Notes: generated by a model from the letters alone, not told the origin. DNA of 64,000 nucleotides from Nostoc linckia NIES-25 (GCF_002368035.1 NZ_AP018222.1:2630471-2694470), one strand, 5' to 3'. Positions 1 to 9,317 are shown, counted from the stretch's first letter. Made by a program: numbers and translations.

Positions 1-313
1 TCCCTCCAATGAAATAGGAAAGCATACCTAAGCCTATAGAGAGCCAAACATTCCGACCACTGACGATTTGCGGACTAAGCCAGTTTCTCAAGCATAAGAT
101 ACCGGCGCCCAAATAAGCTAAGGCTTCAAAAATATTTGTGCCAATCACATACCACTCGGCTCGGCTTTCTATGCCATCGGCTCCGGGAATTTTGGCACTG
201 AACAACAAAAAGTATAACAGTGCCAGCACGCCCCAACCAATATTGGCCAAAACAATGTTCTGAGTGTTGAAAATAGATTTAGAAACCAAGGAATTGTCGT
301 AAGAGTTATTCAT
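1..313 (-). CDS. Membrane protein of unknown function, cut by window start
   Basis: An open frame runs from an ATG at 313 down to base 1 without a stop, so only the first 104 or so residues are visible. The peptide starts MNNSYDNSLVSKSIFN and then shows hydrophobic stretches at about residues 20-42 (NIVLANIGWGVLALLYFLLF region), 58-75 and 90-104, so it is probably a multi-pass membrane protein. I do not recognise the family. It stands upstream of, and in the same direction as, nothing else in the window; the 140 bases between it and the next gene carry no obvious signal. Function unknown. Confidence 0.6.
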   Translation of the reverse strand, partial: MNNSYDNSLVSKSIFNTQNIVLANIGWGVLALLYFLLFSAKIPGADGIESRAEWYVIGTNIFEALAYLGAGILCLRNWLSPQIVSGRNVWLSIGLGMLSYFIGG

Positions 314-453
314 AGGGCTTGACTATGTAGATGCACTCTGGCAGTATTTTGAGTTAAAGGATTGTATAGCTAGCAGTGTGTCTGCCAAATAAGACACAAT
401 CGGACACCAATAGCAAGTGCCGACAGTAGGAACTTTTGAAAAAAATTTCCAGA

Positions 454-1116
454 CTACTGCCATAGTTTACCCAGTGCTGATTGATTTAGCCAAGAGAGAA
501 ATAGCGATCGCTCGGCTTCTGGCATATCTTCTAACTTATAAATCACTTGTTTGGTAAAATTGGCATTGCCAAAATAGGACTTGCCTAATCGATGTAGTTC
601 TTGCAAAAGGATAACGACGTGATTTTCTTGCCAAGGAGGTAGTTTGGCTCCAAGCAAAGGATTGTTAGATACCAAAGATTTAACTGTTTCTGGAGGAGAT
701 GCTTGGGGAAATTGCTTTTGCTGAAATACCTCCGCAATATCTTTCTCAAATAATGCAGCTTGCCTAGCACCCAAAAACTCTTCAATGTCGATATAAACAC
801 CCTGCAACAGTAAAATAGTGGCTTGGATTAAAATTCCTGTCTTGCCCTGACTACCACCTGTGTCATTACCCAACTGTTCTAAACGGATTTTCCCCCAAAC
901 GCTGAAACGTTCCGGTTCTTCCAGTAAGACACAGGCTTTACCCCGGTTATCCGTTAATTCTCTCCATAAGGCTCTAGCTTCTTCTTCTTGACTAGCTTTG
1001 AAGACACTAATCAAGCGAAAAGTCTGCCCTTGATAATCTAGGATCGGCACCTGCTGATCCTTTTTTGGGTGCTGAATGCTTGATATTTCAACATCCTGCC
1101 GTTTGAGAATAAACAT
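454..1116 (-). CDS. Conserved-looking soluble protein of unknown function (220 aa)
   Basis: The frame opens at an ATG (1116) and is complete. The protein has no signal peptide and no membrane segment. Its first half looks beta-rich and contains a run of hydrophobic-charged alternation (residues 20-75), and its second half is helical and ends in a short aromatic tail (SALGKLWQ). It contains none of the catalytic motifs I know. Codon use and HIP1 content match neighbouring genes, so I treat it as real rather than as a shadow. It is separated from the helicase island by a tRNA gene. Function unknown. Confidence 0.6.
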   Translation of the reverse strand: MFILKRQDVEISSIQHPKKDQQVPILDYQGQTFRLISVFKASQEEEARALWRELTDNRGKACVLLEEPERFSVWGKIRLEQLGNDTGGSQGKTGILIQATILLLQGVYIDIEEFLGARQAALFEKDIAEVFQQKQFPQASPPETVKSLVSNNPLLGAKLPPWQENHVVILLQELHRLGKSYFGNANFTKQVIYKLEDMPEAERSLFLSWLNQSALGKLWQ

Positions 1117-1475
1117 GGCACGCTACAATAACTCCTCACAGGGGCATTCTTAATATGGAATATATAATGGCATTTGGCAGCATCGCCAAGGCTAAAATTA
1201 CCTAGCGTGTTATAAAAATGGGCAAAGCCGATCGCTTCGCTCGATATTTCATTAGACTAAGCTGCCTAGAAGGACTCGGCCTGGGGTAAGTAACCCCTTG
1301 ACAAGACAATATATCTAACCAATACGCCATCTGCTTCGTTTTTAATGTAGATTGATAACTAGCGACTTGGATCTTAGCCTTGCTAGCGAGAAATCTGCAA
1401 TTTTTGATTGCTTCTGAGTCGAGAAAAACGATATAATGTTTTAGATGACTCTTTTGGGAGCCAGCAGATTATTTT
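1117..1475. other. Gene-free stretch upstream of tRNA-Arg
   Basis: No reading frame worth reporting. It holds the start region of the minus-strand 220-residue gene on the left and the promoter of the tRNA gene on the right. A short inverted sequence around the gatcgcttcgctcgat stretch near 1229 is the only other visible structure. Confidence 0.5.
1408..1437 (+). promoter_or_regulatory. Probable sigma-70-type promoter of tRNA-Arg
   Basis: A perfect -10 hexamer TATAAT at 1432-1437 is preceded, after an 18-base spacer, by TTGCTT at 1408-1413 (4 of 6 matches to TTGACA). Transcription would start near 1444, about 30 bases before the mature tRNA 5' end, which is a normal leader length. Confidence 0.55.
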
Positions 1476-1548
1476 GGGCGCGTAGCTCAGTGGATAGAGC
1501 AATTGCCTTCTAAGCAATCGGTCGCAGGTTCGAGTCCTGCCGCGCTCG
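1476..1548 (+). tRNA. trnR-UCU: tRNA-Arg (anticodon TCT)
   Basis: A full 73-base cloverleaf can be folded: acceptor arm GGGCGCG with CGCGCTC (one G-T pair), D arm GCTC/GAGC, anticodon stem ATTGC/GCAAT with loop CTTCTAA, and T arm GCAGG/CCTGC with loop TTCGAGT. The anticodon is TCT, reading AGA and AGG arginine codons. The discriminator base is G and the CCA end is not encoded. No T-run terminator is evident directly behind it. Confidence 0.97.
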
Positions 1549-1646
1549 TTTTAATTTAATAAATCGACTACACGAACTGCGTCCACGTAGAGTCTCGGAC
1601 AGAAGAATGCAAAAGAAGAAATAAGTTAAGAATTATTGAGTGCAAG

Positions 1647-3410
1647 TTACACGGAATTTGTATTAAGTAAATTTAAAGCAGTTTGAGGATTATTAATTGC
1701 GATCGCACTGATAACTTGACGCCATTTATCTTGTAATGACAAGGTAAAAGTTTCTTCAAGAGAAACTTGATTCAATAAGGAAAGTGCTGTTTGAAAAATT
1801 GTTGAATCAGCTGGTAAACTTTTCGACCTTAACCCTTGAAGCGTGACATCTAACCAGACAGATATAAGTTCCGGCCAATTACTTTGCTCTATCACTTGGA
1901 GTGCAATATCTTCCATTCTTAACGCACCCCATACACAAAGAGACTCTACAGCCAGTTTAGAATCGCGTTGTTCTAGAGCATTTTGCCATAATTTTTGAGC
2001 GTGATTTTGAAAGCGATTAGCAAGAAATTTATATGCTTCTTCGACTTGATGGGAAATTGTAACTTTATAAACTGATTCGCCTCTTGGCAGATAGTCACCA
2101 CGATAAGATAGCCAGTTATGAGAGCCGCAAAGATGGATTTTTTGATCGACTATTACTTCTTTGACATGGGAATCTCCCAACCAAAAAACCTGTACACATG
2201 GTAATCCATCAGGTGTTTTTATTGCTCGAAGTTTTTCTTCTACTTCTGGTGGTATTGGTTTATCTTCATCTTCTTGTCGCCGCGCAATTCCATGTCCAAT
2301 CAAAATCCAAACTCCCCGATCGGCTAATTTTTGTAACAAAGCCAGAAATTTTTCATTTACAACTGCTTGGTTCACCCAAGGAGAATAGATGATAACCTGA
2401 TTTTTAGCCGAATTTAAAACATCTATAAAAGCTTGAGCAATTTGCCCATCACGTAGCTGTATAGCTTCACCTACCACTGTAGAAGTATCTACTTTTTTAC
2501 TGGTTTTTATAGCATTTTCTAAAGCTTTTTGACGAATTTTTTCCAGCCTAGCTTCTACTTCAGTATTCTTCTGCTTAAGAATCACTTCACGTTCAAAATT
2601 GATGGCTTCATTCGACAATTTACATAATTCTTGTAAAGAGATTTTACCCTCATTATGTAGTATTTGCAATTTGTGTGATGCTATCTCTAAAATTTGCTTT
2701 CCGCTTCTTATTTGAATGGTCAACTTATCTTCAATAGCATCAAATATGACGAAAAGCGATATTTTTTGCCAAATTGTTTGAATCGAAGCTCCTACCTTAA
2801 ATGAAGTGACTATTTTTCCCTCTTCTGGCACATGAAGTGCTAAACCTGAATCCTGAATACTTTTTTGTATTTCTTCAAGTGGTAACACAGAAATATCAGT
2901 AATTGTATTATCAATACTTATAAAATCTGCTAAGTCAGGGAGATTTATTACTGTTTCGTTTAAAGATTCAGATTGAAAAGTTATCTTGTCGCTTAAAGGG
3001 TCTGTAATAGCATTAAGCTGTACAGGATATGGGGGCTGTGGTACAGACCCTTTTTCATAAAATGAGCGACCTTCGAGAGTAATTGTTAGTGGCGATGTTG
3101 CTGATAGAGTTTGTAATGAGCGAAGAGTTGCAGTAGTACTGCGGATAAATACAGAATCAAGCCCAAGTACATAGGCTAATTCATCTTCTGTTGGCGGATG
3201 TTGAAATTCAATTGCAGCGCGGATGATAAATTCTTCGAGTACGTTAAATGGACGGGGTTCTTTGATGTTTATTTCTACAGGAGTTTGACCCAAGCTATAG
3301 CGAAATTGACGCGCTGCTAAAACTGATAAACTAGAACTTTGCGCTTCAATTTCGTCTACCAAATTTTTAAGATTATCATCAATAGGTTTAGCATAAGAGT
3401 CGAGAAACAT
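1647..3410 (-). CDS. PLD-family (HKD) nuclease with N-terminal winged-helix-like region, coupled to helicase
   Basis: About 587 residues. One complete phospholipase-D signature is present: H415-V-K417 then four residues, D422, six residues, then GSHN. This fits HxKx4Dx6GSxN exactly, so the active site looks intact; with a single HKD per chain the enzyme should dimerise, as known for Nuc-type members. Upstream at about residues 335-365 lies the usual IIYSPW strand and helix. Residues 55-120 (PPTEDELAYVLGLD onward) look like a winged-helix fold, and 250-310 is coiled coil. I chose the ATG at 3410 because GGAGG lies 8 bases upstream; an ATG at 3425 is possible but has no such site. The start overlaps the helicase stop by 23 bases, so the two are translationally coupled. 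The pairing points to a nuclease effector working with the helicase, probably in defence (inferred). Confidence 0.85.
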   Translation of the reverse strand: MFLDSYAKPIDDNLKNLVDEIEAQSSSLSVLAARQFRYSLGQTPVEINIKEPRPFNVLEEFIIRAAIEFQHPPTEDELAYVLGLDSVFIRSTTATLRSLQTLSATSPLTITLEGRSFYEKGSVPQPPYPVQLNAITDPLSDKITFQSESLNETVINLPDLADFISIDNTITDISVLPLEEIQKSIQDSGLALHVPEEGKIVTSFKVGASIQTIWQKISLFVIFDAIEDKLTIQIRSGKQILEIASHKLQILHNEGKISLQELCKLSNEAINFEREVILKQKNTEVEARLEKIRQKALENAIKTSKKVDTSTVVGEAIQLRDGQIAQAFIDVLNSAKNQVIIYSPWVNQAVVNEKFLALLQKLADRGVWILIGHGIARRQEDEDKPIPPEVEEKLRAIKTPDGLPCVQVFWLGDSHVKEVIVDQKIHLCGSHNWLSYRGDYLPRGESVYKVTISHQVEEAYKFLANRFQNHAQKLWQNALEQRDSKLAVESLCVWGALRMEDIALQVIEQSNWPELISVWLDVTLQGLRSKSLPADSTIFQTALSLLNQVSLEETFTLSLQDKWRQVISAIAINNPQTALNLLNTNSV

Positions 3411-6400
3411 CAATGAAACCTCCATGTAGACGCACTATATTTGAAACATTGGAGTACATACTCCCGATTTTTCCAGGCTGCTGAGTAAATAGTGAATGAC
3501 AACCCACAATTACTAGTAGTTCTTTAGCGCGGGAAAATGCAACGTTAACCCGTTCTGGCTTCTTGGCAAATCCCACATCTTTTTTACTATTATTACGAAC
3601 CATACTAACAATCACAATAGGCCGTTCCATACCTTGGAATCGGTCTACTGTACCAGTGGTGATTTGCAGCGAGGGAAAATTTTTAGATTGCAGGCGTTCA
3701 TCAATTTTTCTGAGTTGAGCGCCATAAAATGTAATCACGGCGATTTCTTTTTTTGCTTCTCCATTGGCAACTCTAGAGGCCCAAGTACTTTCAAATTGCT
3801 TGCACAAATTTTCTATCGCATCAATTTCTGAAGTATTAAAGAATGAAGTTCGTTCATCTTTCTCTTTAAACTCATTTACTCTAGGCGTATTTACCCAGAT
3901 AAGATGCTTATCTGGTTGAATTATCTCACCTGCCAAATTATGTGCGCGTTTTATGTCAGGTTCTAAAATGCCACATTCTAGGTTGCCATCATAAAACTGA
4001 TTGATTGCTCCCATAATTATGGGATGCATTCGATATTGAAAATTTAACATTTTTTTGATGCTATTATCAGCAGTTTCAAACTGAATTTTGAACAGTGACT
4101 CTTGCAATAATTCTAGTTCTGTATTTGTGCTGCCAATCTCTTGAGAAACTTCCTCTAAAGTCTTCGTGTTGAGCATGGGTGGTAATTGTCGATGGTCGCC
4201 TACCATGACCAACTTTTTGCCTTTTAAGGCCGGGATTAATAATTCCGGAGGAGTACATTTACTAACTTCATCAATAATGACGACATCAAAGTATTTGAAT
4301 TCTTGTGAAAAATTATAATTTGCAGCTTGGACACAGGTGATACCGACGACGTTGGCATTATCTAAATATATACGCCTTAAATCGTCTCGACTATCTTCTG
4401 TTGGCTTTATTAATTTATTTATCCAAGATTGGATAAAGTGCTGATATCGATTGAGATAATTTTCTTGTTGTTGTAGTTGTTGTTGCCAAGATTCAAATTG
4501 ATTATTGATGGCGCGTAAAAATTCCAGATTCAACAAGTCTGTAGAATCAACTTCAGGCTTGAATTTACCAGGAATAGCTTCCCAAATTGACTGCCACCAA
4601 GTTCGCTCTGTTGAGATATATTCTAATTGCTGCTGTGAAGACTCAACAATTTTCTGTATTTGGCTTTGAGTTTCTATAAATTTGGTTTTGTAAGTCTCAG
4701 TTGTTGTCTGCAAGCTGAAAATACCAACTATTAGCAGGTTTTTGATAGTTGAAAGTGTAGTAAAAGGATTGATTAATGAAATCAAACTATCAAGTTGCTT
4801 GAGCCGATTTTCACAGTTCCGTATTTTTGCTGTAAATTGTGGGGATTCCGTGAGAATATTTGAGGAATTTTTGAGATATTGTTGCACTAAAACTCTTAAT
4901 TCATTGGGTAAGTGTGGAAAGGATGACAGTTCTTGTGAAAGTGCGATCGCTCTTTTTAACTTGAAGTCAGCTTCACTGCAAAAAGTTCCTAACTGCTCTT
5001 GATTAGCAGATATTTGCTTCTGGGCATTAGCCACCAACTTAATTTGTTCATTTAATTGTTTTTCAAGTTGCTTTTGCTCTTGTTCTGTCTGAACCTGTAG
5101 TTGGTCGAGCCATGTACGCGCACTTGTAACGATGCCTTCAACCACCTCTGCTGTAATCTGAGAAATTGCCAATTCCTTGTCAATAGGTTGAACTGTCTGG
5201 CGTATAACTTGAGCTTGTCTCCTAATAGCTTCAAGCGTTATCGCAGCAGTATAACGGCGGCTATATGGACGTAACTTTTGAGCTATGGAATCCAAATTTT
5301 TCTGATTGACAGCGATCGCAAGCACCCATTCAATAATCCAACCCCAAACCCCCACGGGTTTTTCAATCTCATCAATGCTATTTTGTGCTAATCGCTTAAG
5401 CTTTATTAGAGATTCTACAGGGTCTAACTCTTTAGTTATATTTAGCTTGGTAACATCAGCTTCACTAATTGAGCGATTACCTAATAGATTCCGTCCCCGC
5501 ACGAGTAAATCTTTGATTTCACGAACCTGAGTAGAAACTCTATCCCATTGTCGATATTTTTGAATTAATTCATTGGCTTTCAACTGACACTGCTCAAGAC
5601 TCTCTTGCCAAGGTAGAGCCTGATTTACCATCGTCAAGTTTGGTAATTTTGAAGGTAAATAAATTAAGTCAACTGTAAAGTTTTGCCTTTTTTGTAAGCA
5701 TTGTGCCAATATATTAGCGATTTCTAGATGAGCTTGAGGTAACCATTTCTCAAGATCACTTTTTATCAAATTATCTTCAGATGTACGGTTTTGTAGATTC
5801 CTAATTCTTTGCTGTAAACTTTGCTGACTGCCAAGCAATTGTTCGTGATTTGATTTCAGGCAAACAAAAGAATCCGAATTTTGTTTGTAAGTCTGTGCTG
5901 CTGACTTAGCTTCGGTCATAGCTGTAGCTGTGTCACTGGCATAGCCTAATGCTGTACGAACTTCAGTAATCCAAAAAGCTACAGTCTTCTGCAACCAACC
6001 AGCTAAACCAAATAAGTCGTAATTTGGATGAACCATACCAAGTTCAGAAGCCAAATTAATTGCTAACCGAAGATTTGCAGCAAAGTTTCGCACGGAAGCT
6101 TCTGTAGATGTGTATTTCTTCAGACCTGCCCACAAATTAAGAAATGCTGGGTCTTGCCAGTCTACAGAAGGCGCTTGATTGAGTAACTCCTCCAAAGCAG
6201 TTTTTAAAGATTCGACCTCGGCGAGTTGAGATGCAGCTTGATTGTATTCATTTTTTTGAGCTGTACAAGCTGACTCTAAATTCGCTTTGCATTTCTGTAA
6301 TAAATTCTGTTCTTCCTTAAATACCTCTTCTACTTTTAAATATGCTGTGAATCGTTGTGATGCTGCTAACAATTGACGCAAAATTTTTCCATCATCAAGG

Positions 6401-8166
6401 TGTTGAACAAGATTTTTTTCGCAGTCAGCAGCAGTATTTTCTAACCATGTACCAATCACTCGGTCTTCTAGAAATGGCTGTCCTTCTTCCCCAACTCTTT
6501 CGGCGTTTCCCTTTCGCACAGCCCGGATTACAGGCTTATGAACTAATCGGCTCAAAGCATTATCTACTGCTAAATTGGCTTGAGAAGTAATTAGAGTGCG
6601 CCCGCCTTGTAAAGCAACTTGATAGCAAATCTCCGCAATTACAGTAGTTTTGCCTGTACCTGGTGGGCCTTGAATGAGAACTAAATCCTCTGCTGCAAGC
6701 ACCATTTCTACTGCTGCTTTCTGGCTGGGATTAGCTGAGGATAACAACAAATCTTCTGGTCGTAACTCGATAATTTTTTGGATAGGTCTTGCTTGGGAAG
6801 CATCAAATAAAAAGTTTCCTAAATAGGGATTTTGGGTGCGTCCCTGCTTTAATTGGGTCAAGGCTTCTTTTTTGCGCTTAATCTGTTGGATGTCACCAAC
6901 TGCCTCGAAAAACAAAAATCCGGTGGCTGGTAGCTGATAACGCCCCGCTGCTACATAGTCAGCTAAATCGCGTTCTAGCCTCACGCGGATAATGCAGCGG
7001 TTCGGGTCAACTTCTTCAATAGTCCCTAATTGCTTACTGTTGCGCCAGCTTTGTCCTGTGGGAGTAGTCTCAAACAGCTTAATCTCTTCGTTTCTTGCTC
7101 GTTTTACCCGTTCCCAGAAGTTTTCCACAGCCAGAGAATTTTCATTAGAACCGTCAAGAGTAGCTGAGATTACGTTAATTTCAAAAGTGACTAGTCTTCC
7201 CAAGCCGAAGCCATTGTGGCTTAAAAAAGGTACACAAAATTGGCGTTTTTTAGCAATCTTTTCCTCAATCTGTAAAAATACTTCCCAAATTCGCAAATTA
7301 TCTTCTGTAGGCAAATGGTCACCGCATACAGGCATGGCTGCCATCTGTGCCAATGCTGTTGGCGGAATATTGATGTGATACTGATGATTAGGCAGCAACC
7401 GTAAACAATAAGGTACAGCATAGCCATCAGCATTTCCCTGTGAAAGTTCTAGTAACAAAGCCGATAGTATTTTTAAACCGCCCCTTCCATCTTGTTCTAC
7501 AACTGCTCTGAATCCTAGTGTTTTTCCTAGCTTCTCAAGTCTTGCAGGTAATTGAAAATCATTGGAGTCTGTTGCTATGGTTAAATCCCAAATTTCTTCT
7601 CCAGGTTGTTGCCCTGCACCCTTGCGGCGTACATACACTAGACAAGGCTCTTGACCCAGTAAATCAAATATTAACTCGTTAGCACGCTCTTGTCGCTGCC
7701 AAGGTTCACGATATGATTCAAGGGCTACTTGACTTTCAAAATTGCTGATTAAACTATTAATTGCCGAAGAACCTAAGAAAACATAACCCCATTTTTCTGA
7801 ATCTGTTTTAATATTTAAGCAACTTGCTTGGAAAGATGTAGTAACGGATGGTTGTGGCGTTTGAGAGGGACGATTTGTTAAGATTTGGCGTTGAGGAATT
7901 TCCAAAGTTTGTTGTTTGTGAAGGGGAGCAAGCCGATTTGGAGAGATAGTCTCTGGTGAATTTGCTCGATCGCTGGTTATAGCTAATTCATTTTTAGATG
8001 CAAGTTGTTCAGCAGCTAAACGGATTCGTCCTGCATCAAATTCTGAAATATTGCTGCTATGGCTTTTGACTGCGATGTTGAGTTTGTCGCAAATTGCTAG
8101 TAATTGTTTGTTATCTAAATTCAATTCTTTTGATAGGTCATAGATTCTGACTTGGGCGTTATTCAT
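3388..8166 (-). CDS. Giant SF1 (Upf1/DNA2-like, COG1112-type) helicase with IF-2 N-terminal-like module
   Basis: 1592 residues, no membrane segment. Residues about 5-55 (VRIYDLSKELNLDNKQLL, then KLNIAVKSHSSNISE) match the small IF2_N module of bacterial initiation factor IF-2. A proline/glutamine-rich linker (60-118) follows, then a conserved domain (120-480) ending in a beta-barrel-like part typical of Upf1-like enzymes. Helicase motifs: Walker A GPPGTGKT near 500, Walker B IIDEVSKCTPPE near 1300, GDHRQLPPM near 1325, QYRMHP near 1380, TVDRFQGMERPIVIVSM near 1510, and VNVAFSRA near 1545. All look intact. About 790 residues of glutamine-rich coiled coil separate motifs I and II. Its 3' end overlaps the PLD nuclease gene. 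Helicase plus PLD is the known make-up of Mokosh defence; the IF2_N module in place of a kinase is unusual. RNA or DNA preference cannot be told from sequence. Confidence 0.9.
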   Translation of the reverse strand: MNNAQVRIYDLSKELNLDNKQLLAICDKLNIAVKSHSSNISEFDAGRIRLAAEQLASKNELAITSDRANSPETISPNRLAPLHKQQTLEIPQRQILTNRPSQTPQPSVTTSFQASCLNIKTDSEKWGYVFLGSSAINSLISNFESQVALESYREPWQRQERANELIFDLLGQEPCLVYVRRKGAGQQPGEEIWDLTIATDSNDFQLPARLEKLGKTLGFRAVVEQDGRGGLKILSALLLELSQGNADGYAVPYCLRLLPNHQYHINIPPTALAQMAAMPVCGDHLPTEDNLRIWEVFLQIEEKIAKKRQFCVPFLSHNGFGLGRLVTFEINVISATLDGSNENSLAVENFWERVKRARNEEIKLFETTPTGQSWRNSKQLGTIEEVDPNRCIIRVRLERDLADYVAAGRYQLPATGFLFFEAVGDIQQIKRKKEALTQLKQGRTQNPYLGNFLFDASQARPIQKIIELRPEDLLLSSANPSQKAAVEMVLAAEDLVLIQGPPGTGKTTVIAEICYQVALQGGRTLITSQANLAVDNALSRLVHKPVIRAVRKGNAERVGEEGQPFLEDRVIGTWLENTAADCEKNLVQHLDDGKILRQLLAASQRFTAYLKVEEVFKEEQNLLQKCKANLESACTAQKNEYNQAASQLAEVESLKTALEELLNQAPSVDWQDPAFLNLWAGLKKYTSTEASVRNFAANLRLAINLASELGMVHPNYDLFGLAGWLQKTVAFWITEVRTALGYASDTATAMTEAKSAAQTYKQNSDSFVCLKSNHEQLLGSQQSLQQRIRNLQNRTSEDNLIKSDLEKWLPQAHLEIANILAQCLQKRQNFTVDLIYLPSKLPNLTMVNQALPWQESLEQCQLKANELIQKYRQWDRVSTQVREIKDLLVRGRNLLGNRSISEADVTKLNITKELDPVESLIKLKRLAQNSIDEIEKPVGVWGWIIEWVLAIAVNQKNLDSIAQKLRPYSRRYTAAITLEAIRRQAQVIRQTVQPIDKELAISQITAEVVEGIVTSARTWLDQLQVQTEQEQKQLEKQLNEQIKLVANAQKQISANQEQLGTFCSEADFKLKRAIALSQELSSFPHLPNELRVLVQQYLKNSSNILTESPQFTAKIRNCENRLKQLDSLISLINPFTTLSTIKNLLIVGIFSLQTTTETYKTKFIETQSQIQKIVESSQQQLEYISTERTWWQSIWEAIPGKFKPEVDSTDLLNLEFLRAINNQFESWQQQLQQQENYLNRYQHFIQSWINKLIKPTEDSRDDLRRIYLDNANVVGITCVQAANYNFSQEFKYFDVVIIDEVSKCTPPELLIPALKGKKLVMVGDHRQLPPMLNTKTLEEVSQEIGSTNTELELLQESLFKIQFETADNSIKKMLNFQYRMHPIIMGAINQFYDGNLECGILEPDIKRAHNLAGEIIQPDKHLIWVNTPRVNEFKEKDERTSFFNTSEIDAIENLCKQFESTWASRVANGEAKKEIAVITFYGAQLRKIDERLQSKNFPSLQITTGTVDRFQGMERPIVIVSMVRNNSKKDVGFAKKPERVNVAFSRAKELLVIVGCHSLFTQQPGKIGSMYSNVSNIVRLHGGFIDVSRLLC
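3419..3423 (-). promoter_or_regulatory. Ribosome binding site inside helicase gene that sets the PLD start
   Basis: GGAGG on the minus strand lies 8 bases before the ATG at 3410 and within the last codons of the helicase gene. Its spacing favours the 3410 start over the ATG at 3425, which the site itself overlaps. Ribosomes finishing the helicase would uncover it. Confidence 0.6.
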
Positions 8167-8350
8167 CTACTGCTTGCCTTTGCCAACAATATTTTCCAAG
8201 TCTAGTATTCCCAAATTCTGACAAGTAACAACATCTTCAAATTCTGCTACTTTACCTATTTTGTGTATATTGTCTACCAACAAGTTTATATTACCGACTT
8301 ATTATAAAAATCGATAATTTGAACCGATTAGGTTTAACAGAAATCATCAG

Positions 8351-8947
8351 CTATTTCTGAAGCGCTTGCTGAAAAGTTTTGATGGCATCAACATGATTCA
8401 CTATATTAATGCAGCGTAACAACAAATTCAGATCGATTCCTTTGACTTCCTCACTACTGGAAATTTTTTCATAGTGAAGCGTATTGCCTTCTTGACGCAG
8501 GTGATAAACTTCTAACACGCCATCTTCCCAGAACCACACTTCAGGAATTTTGAGCCGTTTATATGCTTCCAGTTTGTTGATACCGCCACTGGTAAACACT
8601 ACTTCTACTGCCAAATCAGGACGTACTCGACCAGGGGCAAGTTTATAGGATTCATCCGCCTCTCGCTTGACAGCAACCGCTTCACTTTCCAAAGTCATTG
8701 AACCAGTTGGAGTAAAGTCAAACCCTGCTATGAGTAGGTAAAGTTCTAACAATGCGCTGAGTCTTTCCTTAAGAATTTGATGTGCTTCTCCAGGCATTCT
8801 TCGGATCTCCAAAACACCATCTAAAAAAGACAGGCGATATCCTGGGCGGTCTAATAATTGTTCAACTGCTTTGAATTCTCTCCAAGTTAGTCCTTCAAAT
8901 AAAAGGGGTGATTCTTTTATCAGTGTAGGGATGGCTGCTGTGGTCAT
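8351..8947 (-). CDS. Uma2-family (DUF820) putative restriction-endonuclease-like protein
   Basis: 198 residues from an ATG at 8947 that has GGAGAA 7 bases upstream; a TTG further out (8971) is less likely. The family has a PD-(D/E)XK-type nuclease fold and is greatly expanded in cyanobacteria. Visible marks: the N-terminal TWREFKAVEQLL helix, FLDGVLEIRRMPGEAHQ, the VRPDLAVEVVFTSGGINKLE segment that carries the acidic catalytic residues (PDLAVEV), and the C-terminal EVWFWEDGVLEVYHLR strand pair. It sits between the two giant helicases on the same strand. Whether it belongs to their function is unknown; its real substrate is not established in the family. Confidence 0.85.
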   Translation of the reverse strand: MTTAAIPTLIKESPLLFEGLTWREFKAVEQLLDRPGYRLSFLDGVLEIRRMPGEAHQILKERLSALLELYLLIAGFDFTPTGSMTLESEAVAVKREADESYKLAPGRVRPDLAVEVVFTSGGINKLEAYKRLKIPEVWFWEDGVLEVYHLRQEGNTLHYEKISSSEEVKGIDLNLLLRCINIVNHVDAIKTFQQALQK

Positions 8948-9028
8948 ACAAATTCTCCAATTTGTTTCCAAATGAGAAATTATCAGCTTTGGAATTCAGT
9001 TTGTTAATTTTAACTTTTTTCTAGGATA

Positions 9029-9268
9029 TTAAAAATCAATACAGTTCAGTTAAGATCCCCCCGCCTGCGGCGACCCCCTTAAAAAGGGGGTGAAAGAGAG
9101 TTTGTGAGCAAGCCTTTTTAACGGGAGCCAGCGACGGGTACGTCGAGGGTTTCCACGCCACTTCCTTCAACGGGGGAAACCACCAAGGGCGGAGTGGCTC
9201 CTCATGAGCGACTGGCGTGGGTTGGGGGGATCTTAAAACACTAACTGAACCGTATTGTATTAAAAATT
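9029..9268. repeat. MITE-like palindromic element between Uma2 and second helicase
   Basis: The ends are imperfect inverted repeats: left AATACAGTTCAGTTAAG (about 9039-9055), right, read on the other strand, AATACGGTTCAGTTAG (about 9241-9256). Inside are C-rich and G-rich palindromes (gatcccccc ... ggggggatct type). The 8948-9317 gap holds nothing else recognisable. Related ends occur at 37020-37165 and the same core at 62190-62262. Confidence 0.65.
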
Positions 9269-9317
9269 ATTTTTTATTTCCTAAAGCTTGAATTTATAAT
9301 ACAAGCCATTTTTAGAA

